DNA of 64,000 nucleotides, taken from contig JAJEKV010000022.1 of assembly GCA_021234155.1 (NCBI GenBank), forward strand, positions 5,107,852 to 5,171,851. Direction: 5' to 3'. The notes under the pieces are model-generated. The model saw nothing but the letters and a program-made list of their open reading frames with translations. It was not told the DNA's origin and made no database searches. A program made the translations under genes and the position numbers. This document shows positions 46,853 to 56,680 of the stretch, piece by piece; positions within the stretch are counted from its first letter, which is position 1; every line of letters starts with the position of its first letter. The DNA comes from Isoetes taiwanensis (taxonomy: Eukaryota > Streptophyta > Lycopodiopsida > Isoetales > Isoetaceae).

Positions 46853-48555
46853 TGTGACGCTTCCAAAGACGCGATAACGCCCTGTGACGAGTATATTGTA
46901 ATCCATCGCCACGCCACGCCGCATTACACGCCACCCCAATTGACGGTAATGCCAACGAGCAGCCAAGTGGGTAGCCCTAGGGGCAACTTGCTAAGAATGT
47001 GATATATTAATGTGCACATTTTCCAATGTACACATTAATGTGGGCACACATTTTCCATGTGGCCACTTTGATGCCAAGTGGCCATACCCATAGGTGTAAT
47101 TAATGCACACATTTTCCAATGTACACATTCATTAATGCACACATTTCCATGTGAGCATTTTTGGTGCACACATTTCCATGGGCACATTTGGCCACCTAGC
47201 TCCTTATAGGCAGTGGGCCCATTACCACCATCCCACATGCCAAAAGGGGATAATTGGAAACCCTAGCCACCCCTTGTCTATATAGGGTTGGAAAACCCTA
47301 ACTAACCTAATTTTTTTTTAGGGCTTTAGAACTTGCTTTTGGTCTGCCCAACAAAACCAAGATCCCGCACTGTCTGGGAGAATTGCAACCTTAGTTTCTC
47401 TAGATTCGGGAAGCGCCAAATAGATGGTCGAAGCTCAAAGTCGAGGAGCCCCTCAAGGACCAGTATTTGGCCACTAGATAGTCTAAACCCTATTTTAGTC
47501 ATTGTATCAAAGAGGGTTTAGCCTACTAGATTGGCCATAGCAAAAGCACTTCTAGATCCCTAGATAGCGCATTCTAACTAAAGAACCTAACTCTATGTTA
47601 TAGATTAGATTTAGTTCTTTAGTTCTCCTCAGGAAGTATATGGATGATGTATCTCTATGAACCCCTTGTATTGGGAAGGGGGTAGAGACCAAAAGCTTTG
47701 TAGTTGATGCCCTAGAGTAGCCTCTCTAGCAACAATCGGAAGCCGCGCCCCCGCACACAAGAGCCACACCTGGGTTGTGGGTGAAGGCCGACCGGGCTTA
47801 AGGAGGTTCATGTTCGACCTTGAACCAACCCTCTATGGTGTGTTAGTACACCGGGGTCACCGCGGACTAGGGTCTACTGGCTTGCCACCGCGGTGGGCAA
47901 GGCATGGGCTCGACACTGCGAGGTGGTGAATATGACCTTCCATTGAGTTCAAGTCGGATATGGGCAAAGGTCTCTAGTCACCTTGAGTCGCATTGTAGAT
48001 CTCCAGAGGGAGAGATCCCTACCGCCCCATCGAACCGGGAGATGTAACTCAGATATAGCCCCTCTGCTATGCATCCTGGGTGGCTACGTCAGGTCCCAAA
48101 CACTTTTCAACCTACCGCAAAGTGTGCACAGAGGGGCGGATGGAGTGGACAACCCTAGGCCATGTTCTTATGCCGCCCAAATCCATTGCCATGAATTTCC
48201 TGCCTCAGAATGAACTCGAGACCCAAGTTGTCACCCATCCCCGTGTCTCGGGAGCCTTGGGTAGGATCTCCTATGAGATGTGGCCGATCTTTGTTCAGTA
48301 AGGATATGTGGAGGACCATCCTTCGATGGTCATATGATGCTGATGTATGTGCTAACACATGTATGTTTACGCTTCCGCAGCTCTAGGTAGGCCCCCGAGG
48401 AGATCTGGTGTAATGACCCTTCCCTCTTCCACCGGAACCCGCCACTGCTGCAGCGGTCATGTGGAGGGCCCCTCAGACATATGGAGCCGGTATGGGGATG
48501 AACTCCCGCTTGTATACCGCGGAGGGCAATCAGATGCGCAGTAGGGGACGCCACA
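46853..48555 (+). repeat. Gypsy 3' LTR
   Basis: Starts TGTGACGCTTCC and ends ACGCCACA. It is co-linear with 34695-36395 over its full length (1,703 versus 1,701 bp) and conserves the hairpin (47006-47039) and TATA box (47278-47285). Differences are dominated by 1-5-base indels. Confidence 0.8.
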
Positions 48556-48764
48556 ATTATGGCCACACGATGGTCCCACTTAAGTAAGACTGAATTGGCT
48601 CCGATTATAATATTCTTAAGGTGCTATGCCCAAGTTTGAGAATATGAATTCAATAACTGTTGGATGCATGCCCATGCATTGTTGTGGATCTGGGCGGTGT
48701 TGTCTCCCACAGTAAGCACTGATTATCAATGGCAGCCATGTATCTTGTGGTTAGGGGTAACTAG

Positions 48765-49122
48765 AGCATCAAATTCGTGGCTATAATTGACGGTTGATAA
48801 CAGCAGTGCTTGCTAGCCTTGTAACCAGCGTTATCCTCTAAATGGGAGGTTATTAGAATGCTGAATCTTCTAGCTACTATAAAAACTAAGTTTTAACCAC
48901 ATATTCTCTCTGTGGCATTTCATAGCATTGCAACCACGTATACTGTTTCTGCATCAAATTCATGGCTGTGGGTTTTCCTGTGGATAACAGCAGTGCTTGC
49001 TAGGCTTATAATCAGCTACAGCAGTGCTTGCTAGGCTTATAATCAGCTTTATCCTCAAATTTAAGCTTATCAAATCCGTAAATGAATGCTGACTCGTTCA
49101 GCAACTGTAAAAGCTAAATTTT
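48765..49122. repeat. Imperfect ~190-bp tandem duplication with inner 31-bp duplication
   Basis: ATAACAGCAGTGCTTGCTAG occurs at 48797 and 48983, each time followed by GCTGA.TC.T..AGC and an AACTAAGTTTTAAC-like end. Within the second copy, CAGCAGTGCTTGCTAGGCTT is duplicated again at 49019. The rest of 48556-49335 is non-coding. Confidence 0.75.
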
Positions 49123-49335
49123 AACATTTCACTGGATATTGCCTATTCTCTTACAATAATCTGTTAATTTATGCTTCACTTTGCCATGTTTACAAAATAC
49201 AGTGAACAGGTAGACAGAACATTAGAGTATAAAAATGTTCCAGACTGCTTGATAGTAGCATGCACTGCTCTGTCTGTTTGATTCATTGATTTAATTCCCT
49301 ACATCCTTAATTAGCAAGAAGGGACAAAAGGAACA

Positions 49336-49569
49336 ATGGGTGACCAGCGAAGAGCTGAAGATCCCAATGTACCTTTTGGCCCTTGCCCTGATACCAGTAA
49401 CATGCTAACAGGGTATTGTTTGGCTGCAGGTACGGGATCCTCTTCCCATTGCTTTTTTTGTTATCTTTTTGTTGATTATGGATGGAAGGAGGTTGGTGGT
49501 CTGAAGATGCAGTCTTTTGCGGATTATACATATGGCCTTGGACATGATATAAAGCCAATACTGGGTTGA
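49336..49569 (+). CDS. Small ORF of unknown function
   Basis: A 77-codon frame from ATG with no recognised domain. A CTGCAG/GTACGG boundary at 49431-49436 could be a donor, leaving a 32-residue first exon (MGDQRRAEDPNVPFGPCPDT at its start). It lies 1.4 kb upstream of the 529-codon ORF on the same strand. A link is possible but unproven. Confidence 0.25.
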   Translation: MGDQRRAEDPNVPFGPCPDTSNMLTGYCLAAGTGSSSHCFFCYLFVDYGWKEVGGLKMQSFADYTYGLGHDIKPILG

Positions 49570-50191
49570 AAATTATGGAATACGTACTCTTGACCTTGGG
49601 TTTTGTTTACTTATTATGTGTCTTTTGCTGCTCATGCTTATAGACCTATGATATGTATGCGGAATATAAGTAGACTTCTCATACCTATGGCATAGATGCT
49701 GATCAGATAATCTATGCTGATCAAATATAACAGGATTTTGCACAATGCCTTTAGTAGACTATGCATGTGTTTGACTAGCTGTCATGATGTAAATCTTCTG
49801 AAATACTCTAAGGGATATGCTTTATTTAATAAGAAAACAATTTTGAAATGGTTGAGAGTTCTTGATGTTGATAAAGATATCATTTGTGCTTTACTGTAAC
49901 AGGCTGGTTCTGATCAACTAAGGTGGTTTTCCTTTTTTTAAAAAGCAGACTGGACTGTATGACAACATGTCCAATTGGATTATGGCTGAATAGATATGGT
50001 TATACCCAATAGATAATTATCCTTAAATGATACACCATCTAATGCCTCAAAGATCTACCAGTTATAGTGGGTGTAGGCCTGAGATGATATCCGGATGTAC
50101 TGTAAATAGGCTGGTGCTTATTTCCGTCTATGAGAAAATGCTAGTTATCCATTTGAACAAACTCATGTGTAGGGAAAAAAAGGAAATTTGT
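49570..50191. other. No recognised gene
   Basis: AT-rich interval with no recognised domain on either strand. Confidence 0.3.
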
Positions 50192-50436
50192 CAAAAGTAT
50201 GCTAGTGGGTATCAAAAAAACGCGGCCCCAGCACTTAGATCAGCACCCTGGATGTACTATTCTATCATAGTATTCCACTTGTTATTAATTGGAGTTGTTA
50301 CATATTTCTATTGATTACCTAATTACCATGTGCTAGTACCAGTAACACCTTAAACAAGCTGCCATATGGGGTGCTATATGAGTGCTGTCAGCATGTGTCC
50401 GGACGCCTGCTTTTGATACCCACCAGCATACTTTTG
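50192..50436. mobile_element. MITE with 26-bp terminal inverted repeats
   Basis: The left end CAAAAGTATGCTAGTGGGTA (50192 on) is the reverse complement, with one mismatch in 25-26, of the right end TACCCACCAGCATACTTTTG. The ~245-bp element has no coding capacity. No target-site duplication is clear, so the superfamily is not assigned. Confidence 0.7.
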
Positions 50437-51027
50437 CCCAGTAATTGTGTAATGAATAAGGTATCCCTGATGTATTTATAGTCTTCAATGACCAAGTATT
50501 GATCTCTTTGTAAAAGACACGTAAACGTGGAATACTAGGTAATAAATTTAAGATTCATTTGAAATTCTGATTAAAGGCATGACCAATGGTACCCAAGGGA
50601 AAACTGTTACACAAATTCTAGTTAAACATGATCTCATGATTATGTGAAAGCAAGTATCTAAAGTAAGTCGTTTATGGACTGGTTCAATATTAAACACTGA
50701 ATTGAAGTAAAAAGGAATTGAGTAGGTAGATAGATACTATGCTGGATAAACTCAGTCCGGTAGTAGGGTGATAATACTACCGAAGGATTGACTGAGGTGG
50801 ATGTTTGGTCTAGTTTATCTAGTTCAAACCGGCTTTTTTTTAGACATTTCATCACAATGGTACATCCATTGTTGTCTTCTACCTACTTTCCATTTGTTTG
50901 AGCTGTTAGATAAACCCTAAGCTTCCACTTAGGAATATTGGAATCACCTTAACTGATTACTGCATAATATGATGTTTTATGACAAAATCTGAATGATGCA
51001 TTCTAACGCATAGTCTACCAAATATGT
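50437..51027. other. No recognised gene
   Basis: AT-rich leader of the 529-codon ORF. A single telomere-like AAACCCTAA occurs at about 50913. Confidence 0.3.
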
Positions 51028-52617
51028 ATGTCACAGGAAAGTTTTGACGAGGAAGAGGATTTTGAGATCATACCGCCTACTTGGAATGCTCAACTTATTA
51101 ACATTGGATATGACAAGAACAGGATTGAGTGTCCTAATGCAGCTGTCCAAACAATTCTATGCTGCATCAAAAATATGAAAGTTCATGAATTAATATTGGA
51201 AAGAGAAGCTATCAGATCCCCTGAACAGATATCCGCTGTTACACATCTTGGATTTAGTGAATGGCTTCTACTCTTGCCAAAAATCAACAGGCTGTCCGAT
51301 AGAGAGGAAGATGTTTGGGCTTTTATTTCAGAATTGTATGACAGCCTTCCACAAAAAATATATGACTGTACAAGGAATGAAGATGAATGCAACAAGGATT
51401 TCATCACCGGTGTCACTGCGCTGGAAGATGCAAATGATATCAAGAATTCACACGGCAATGAAAATGAGCAAATACTTATGAATCAGGCTGAGGTAAATGC
51501 TAAGGATTCTAGTTTGTCAGATGATTTGTTTGGATCTGATTTATTAACGGAAGAAGACAAGGCAGTGCTTATCCCAAAGGTATCTGAAAAACAGCATAAC
51601 AGGGTGGTGGATTTCAAATTATCATTGAGAAATTGCTTAAAATTCCCCATTATCCCGAGCAGGTTGACTGAAAGTCAAGGGCTACTCTGTAATCAGGCTT
51701 TATGGAGGACGAAAAACTTTGGGGCGCTCGCTCCAATCAGCGAAGAGGCATGGCTTATTCTAGGTGACATTACTACGGATGAGGCATCTGAGGCTAAGGC
51801 TGACGCGTACAAAATGGTACGCATGAAAAAGATACGGGTAAAGCTTGAGGTTAATAACCGATTCTTTGATAAAAAATGCTCCAAGAGTGACCTTATGATT
51901 CTATGTCAGAAAGGCCATATGGCCTATACCAATATTATAAGAGATGATTTTTATCTTAAGCGATTATGGCGTACTATGTGCCCATACTTCAAGTGTATCT
52001 GTGAAGATAAAAATAAGATGAAGAAAAACAGTCAGCACAATACCAACCAATGTAGGGAAAGCATGATTTGGTTTGACCAAGCGGTCTGGTACATGTTAAA
52101 CAATTTGAACGTTATCTATCCTAATATGTCTTTAGCTGGTCAAATGGTTGCCTTCAGAAACTGTCTGAAGACCACTCTAAAGGCTGGAGTTACAGCATTT
52201 ATTGCCTACCTTGAAGTTCGAAGAGTTCTTATTGAAATGACAATGACTATGGCTGAAGATCCGAGGGCAGATCTGAAAATAAACTTCACTAAAGGTACTA
52301 TGACTGATATTTGTGAAAAAACGATTAAGACTGTTGACTTTCTGAAAGGAACATTCGGCACGACAAGTATCAGTAGTAACAAAATGATTAGACAAAGTTC
52401 TAGCTCAAGGTCTGGTGGTTCGAGTATCAAGATTAATGATCCACCTAGAATCACTGCACTGCCAAACACTCCAAGTAATACCATGATGACAGATGGCAGC
52501 AACTTTGAAGTTTTGAGTACACCTACCAATATTGGGCACTCGGTTACAAAAGACAGCCATGTTAAGGACGTTAAGGAGGCAGGCAGCACGGCTCAAACCC
52601 TTAAGTTTGGTAAATGA
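51028..52617 (+). CDS. Intact 529-aa ORF upstream of a Penelope-like RT, unknown function
   Basis: The longest undamaged frame in the window. The N-terminus is acidic (EESFDEEEDFE-like at 3-13). The middle is rich in Lys, Leu and Cys without a clear zinc motif, and the C-terminal ~80 residues are Ser/Thr/Pro-rich and probably disordered (SSSSRSGGSS near 457). No signal peptide, membrane segment or known domain is recognised. ATG 51028 overlaps an acceptor-like TATGTCACAG/G, so the first residues may instead come from an upstream exon. The RT frame starts 290 bp downstream on the same strand, suggesting ORF1 and ORF2 of one element. Codon integrity contrasts with the damaged RT. Confidence 0.65.
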   Translation: MSQESFDEEEDFEIIPPTWNAQLINIGYDKNRIECPNAAVQTILCCIKNMKVHELILEREAIRSPEQISAVTHLGFSEWLLLLPKINRLSDREEDVWAFISELYDSLPQKIYDCTRNEDECNKDFITGVTALEDANDIKNSHGNENEQILMNQAEVNAKDSSLSDDLFGSDLLTEEDKAVLIPKVSEKQHNRVVDFKLSLRNCLKFPIIPSRLTESQGLLCNQALWRTKNFGALAPISEEAWLILGDITTDEASEAKADAYKMVRMKKIRVKLEVNNRFFDKKCSKSDLMILCQKGHMAYTNIIRDDFYLKRLWRTMCPYFKCICEDKNKMKKNSQHNTNQCRESMIWFDQAVWYMLNNLNVIYPNMSLAGQMVAFRNCLKTTLKAGVTAFIAYLEVRRVLIEMTMTMAEDPRADLKINFTKGTMTDICEKTIKTVDFLKGTFGTTSISSNKMIRQSSSSRSGGSSIKINDPPRITALPNTPSNTMMTDGSNFEVLSTPTNIGHSVTKDSHVKDVKEAGSTAQTLKFGK

Positions 52618-52904
52618 GGTATGAATCCTGATTACTGTGATTATGATCCAAGTTCTCTATTTATTCGTTTGAAAGTGCATATTGTTTTTTGGTAAAATTT
52701 AAACAATAATATACCCCGGTAGGGAGTGACTAACTAAAGTACGAGTCTTTATTAGTTATAAAGATCTCGAGTACCAGGTGGTACTTCTATATTCTCCAGA
52801 GGTCTGGTTTATATAAGACTACAGACCAGCTTACCAACCTGTATCCACCCGCTGTAGGTTTGCTTATCACTCTTACTAAGTGAGTTGCCTAACATGTAAA
52901 TATA

Positions 52905-54465
52905 TTGCAGAACTTCAAAATCTTGCATAGGGATGCTTTGGGCAGATTACATCTGAAAGACAATGCACCAAAGCAGAAAAAGAAGATGGTGCATTGTTCT
53001 TTTTTGTCTAAAGTCTTAGACAAGGTATGCATACCTAAAATAGTTCATCAAGTTATGATTGAAGAACTAGGTAACATTGGGGAAGAAATTATGAATGATA
53101 CAATGTTCTCTTGGAGATACACTGAAAATATGAGAGACTTGTGTTAAGCCTTTCTACATATTTGCTCAAGAGGGTGATGATATCTGCCCGTGTTCTATTC
53201 CTCAACTTCAGAAATTCATAGACCCTGACATAGGTCATATTAGAACTACAGATTGCAGAATTGTTCAAAATAAACATCTCAGAAATATGTTGATGCGAGG
53301 TTTAAACCATATTCCCGACAAAAGCCTAGTCTGGGCAGAATTTAAGAAGGACATCACGATCACCATTGAAAAGATATTTGAGGTACATAGGTTCTCTTTT
53401 CCACATATTGAGGACATTAAGAAATGTCGGATAATAGATCATGCAATAGAGATTGTATCAGTTCAGATAAAAGAAGGATTTAAAAGGGATAACACTAGAA
53501 AGTTCCCCTTGAATGACATCAATGTTACCTAGAGCATTGAGTGGCTTAATAAGTTTCTGTATGTATCCGGTGTGGATAAAGCTACCAATAATCCAGCTTT
53601 CATATGCCCAAGACACATGAGAACCATGGCCAACCATAGGTTAAAAAGCAATGACTTTAGACAAATTGAAACGGACCAAGTGGGGATCATTTGGAAATGC
53701 AAAAATGAAATGCAACAGATATTACCAAACACGGAGACTGATTGTGAAAGACTTCCATACCTATTGGGGATATATAAAGCTCACAAAAAAGACTACCGAT
53801 GGATTACTAACGCCCATGGTACATTGTACACGCAATTCTCTAAAGTTCTTACTGCTGTTCTAAATATGATTACTGATATTTGGCCTGACATTGCGAGAAA
53901 ATCATGCGAACAATACTGTAATTTGTTCCCAGGTAAAGTCAATCCCAACTGGATGATTCAATCCGTTTATGATGTGGTTTTGAACCTACCAGATAAGATA
54001 ACAGACATCTTCGTGGCGGATATTACACGCTGCTATGAGTGCATTCCTTTAGGTGGTGACGCTGGTATATGCCATGTTATTACATGTGTTATTAATAAAG
54101 CTTGGGAATATATGGGCAGCCTGCATAAGAATCATAAACTCTGGATTAAAAATGATAGTGAAGACCATTACATGGCCAAATGGTTTAAGGTAGACCCAAA
54201 AGGGAAATGCTGGTCCTTAATGGATAAAGACACATGCATCAGAGCCAATATCTGGTTATTAACGAACTGTTACATGGTGAAAATACATGGATACAAGTAT
54301 GCGGTATTCCCATGGGTTTTGCATGCAGCCCATGCTGGTGCAATTTATATCTGGCTTATACATGAAAGTGGATTATATTTAAGACGCTCGGGTAACGACC
54401 TAGATGGAGGGGTTTTATGTGGCAAACCAATAGCCGACAACACAAGGGGCATTAGCCCCAACTAG
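52905..54465 (+). pseudogene. Penelope-like reverse transcriptase, truncated and frame-broken
   Basis: Three frames make one protein. 52905-53147 opens after a TATATTGCAG acceptor-like site. A frameshift near 53147 leads to IGHIRTTDCRIVQNKHLRNM and LMRGLNHIPDK. A TAG at ~53530 precedes GVDKATNNPAFICPRHM (53566 on). RT motifs follow: LPYLLGIYKAHKKDYRWI (53752-53805), motif A FVADITRCYECIP (54010-54048, catalytic Asp kept) and a changed motif B, VFPWVLHAAHAGA (54304-54342). Motif C and everything after are missing; the frame ends at 54465. No GIY-YIG nuclease is seen on either side. DKATNN and RGLNHIP resemble endonuclease-deficient Penelope-like (Athena/Coprina-type) RTs; that subclass is inference. 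Confidence 0.6.
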
Positions 54466-54616
54466 TATTGCATAGGAAACCCTAACCCCCACATGGCGAG
54501 GGTTGAAATTATGGTGATTGTGAGAGCTGAAGTCCAAGTGATGCCACCAAAAATTACCTAGAAATAATTTATTCATACTCATCGTAATATTGAAAAAGGA
54601 TTGAGCATAAGCTTAC

Positions 54617-55870
54617 CTCATTTTCGCCTTCACATGTTCCATTCGGCAAAGAAACCAAACCTGCAAATAGACACTCATGTTAAAACCAAAATATGGGATA
54701 TTGTTTTCTTGTATAAACTTACGATGGTGCTGACCATGGCATTTGCAGCCAAGGTATATTGGATTATGCAAGGAAGACTCAGCGGCACCGAGCATTTCTT
54801 TGAATTGACTGAGGCCATTCTGTGTGTATGAGTTGTGCCTAATATCCAGACCTACAAGCTTACCACTAGGAAGAAGAGCCTCTGCCAGGGCCATCAATCC
54901 TTCATCCCCAAACTTATTGTTACACAATATCAAAGTAGAGATCTTACAGTCCTTGTCCTTTAGAGCATGTTCTACAAGGTACTGAATCAACGAGGACTTG
55001 TGACAGTGCAAGGCACTCCACCTTACAATTAGGGTTCTTGAGGGCTTCCACCAAATTGTAAAATGCAGTTTCGGTGAGCAGGTTCTGTTGAAGATCAAGA
55101 TGGTGGATCTGGCAAGTCTCAGAACTAATCACTTGTATCAATGTGTGAACAGAATGATCTGCTAGTACATTACAAGCCAGCTCCAGGCGTTTAATGTTGC
55201 AATATGGACTGCAGAGTGTCTCAAGGGATCTAGAATCAACTTCAAGGTAGGGATCTGTGCAATGATCTACAATAGAACAAAGGCTGAGAGTCTCCAGGGA
55301 ACCCTCTAACAGGGCATGTATATCTGAGAAGGAAATCCCTCTTAATGCACCTAAATTAAGCCCCTTGAGCTTGCAGGAAAAATTTCTAACAGTAGATATG
55401 GCCTCACAGAAATACCCTACTCCTGCACTAGTTATTGGGTTCCCATACAACCCCAGATAGAGCAGACGGCAATCTTCTCTTCTTATAGCCTTACTGAGGC
55501 TACTGCATCCTTGGTCTGATATGGAATTTTTTGCTAGTTCCACATATTTTAGCCTCAGCTTCTGTGACAGGGCATCACACAGTGCTTCAATTCCGACATC
55601 GTCTATCTTATTGTCGCTGAGATCGAGCACAGATGGGTTGAGATCATGCTTGTTGATGTAGAATAGCAATTTGATGATGCCATCACTTGTGATTCCACAG
55701 CTTCTGAGGTTCAACTCTACAGCGCCTCGTAAGAAATTCCCTGATTTTTCATTCTGTTGTAGCAGCTCAAAGAGTTGTTCTTCGTTGTGCAGGCTGGGTG
55801 TTGGAAAATGAGAAGCCGGAGGATCCCTGGATCTGCCACAGTCTAGCCATCCCTTGCAAGCCTGCGCCAT
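54617..55870 (-). CDS. Ribonuclease-inhibitor-type LRR protein (NLRC3-like LRRs), one frameshift
   Basis: The first exon runs from ATG 55870 to 54723, and a second 44-nt exon spans 54660-54617. They are joined across a 62-nt intron (GTAAGT at 54722-54717, TTTGCAG ending 54661); another donor, GAG/GTAAGC, follows at 54616, so more exons are expected. About nine LRRs of the RI type are visible, e.g. LDLSDNKIDDVGIEALCDAL, LYLGLYGNPITSAGVGYFC and LILCNNKFGDEGLMALAEAL. A one-base frameshift lies at about 54985-55005, between the LALSQ and YLVEHALKDKD segments. No NACHT, kinase or F-box domain is seen in the ~55 residues before the LRRs. It probably acts as a soluble protein-interaction scaffold. 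Whether the frameshift is real or a sequencing error decides if the gene is alive. Confidence 0.65.
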
Positions 55871-55916
55871 AACCTATCTGTAAAGACTCTTTCAAACTTG
55901 AATGCGAACGTCCACG

Positions 55917-56050
55917 CATTTATAGGGCCCAAATTAAGTTATCCAGTGAGCACGACTTCGTCCTAAGTCGTGTAGGAATCACGTCACGACTACGCGTCTT
56001 ATAGGGCCCAGACTAAGTCCAGTGAGCACGACTTTATCCCACTGCTCAGA
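55917..56050 (-). promoter_or_regulatory. LRR gene core promoter with ~80-bp tandem duplication
   Basis: On the minus strand, TATAAATG (55924-55917) lies ~50 bp before the ATG, a normal distance for a plant TATA box with a short leader. The block TATAGGGCCC ... CCAGTGAGCACGACTT (plus-strand reading) occurs at 55921 and again at 56001, and a partial third copy (AAGTC.GTGTAG.AATCACG) lies near 56129. The duplication therefore doubles the core promoter and its upstream box. 56051-56540 holds no other recognised feature. Confidence 0.55.
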
Positions 56051-56539
56051 CGTTGGAAGAAGCTTCCCGTATTCAACTGCCGTACGAAACACGATCCATT
56101 GAGACAGGAGTCTTCTTGTCCCTATCCTAAGTCTGTGTAGAATCACGACCCATTTAAGCCTAGAAGCTTCTTCGATCACACGAAGAATTTTTGCACCACA
56201 CCACATGTCACTCAGGCTTCGAAATCCGCAATAGCTCTAACCAGATAATTTGCCGATAAGTGTCATTCTGCACTGGAGTTTGAATATAAACTCAAGATTA
56301 TTTGTCGGATTTTGAAGGAAACCCACAATTTGTTTGCCGGCAAATAAAAATTCGAACTGGAAAATAAGGATTGTGACCACTAATTTAAGATATTAACTCC
56401 TAGTTTTTCGATGCCTGCACCATATAGCTTCTTGAAATTGCAACTGGATTCCAACGTGCTCTTCCACAGAGAATCACCAAAAGCATTAAACTTCTTGGAT
56501 TGCAACGTGCTTTTAATTGTCTTTGGTTAGTTACATCCG

Positions 56540-56680
56540 ACCGAAAAAAAAAGAAAATAGTAAAAAAGAACTAGCAGTGGCCTAAAATATACATATTTAT
56601 ACCGTATTTTTTAGGGGAACGTCACATTCTTCCCGTCTTAGCATAATGTTGTTCTCAGCATTACGGTAAGGTGATGAACC
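56540..56680 (-). mobile_element. Gypsy LTR-start fragment
   Basis: Read on the minus strand, GGGAAGAA/TGTGACGTTCC at 56626 and the following ATACGGTATA match the polypurine tract and LTR start of the gypsy at 62506. The upstream TGAGAACAACATTATGCTAA matches its internal 3' end. Only this junction remains. Confidence 0.65.

Larger units (their letters stand above)
34695..48555 (+). mobile_element. Ty3/gypsy chromodomain retrotransposon, degenerate full-length copy
   Basis: Two ~1.70-kb direct LTRs bound an internal region with gypsy RT, RNase H, integrase and chromodomain pieces in order on the plus strand. The LTR start resembles that of the second gypsy at 62506 (TGTGACG). Parts of the LTR interior, such as GTAGAGACC then ATGCTCCTAGA, are shared too, so the two belong to related families. 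No matching target-site duplication is seen (AGTTT before, ATTAT after). Dozens of indels break every frame. Confidence 0.8.
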
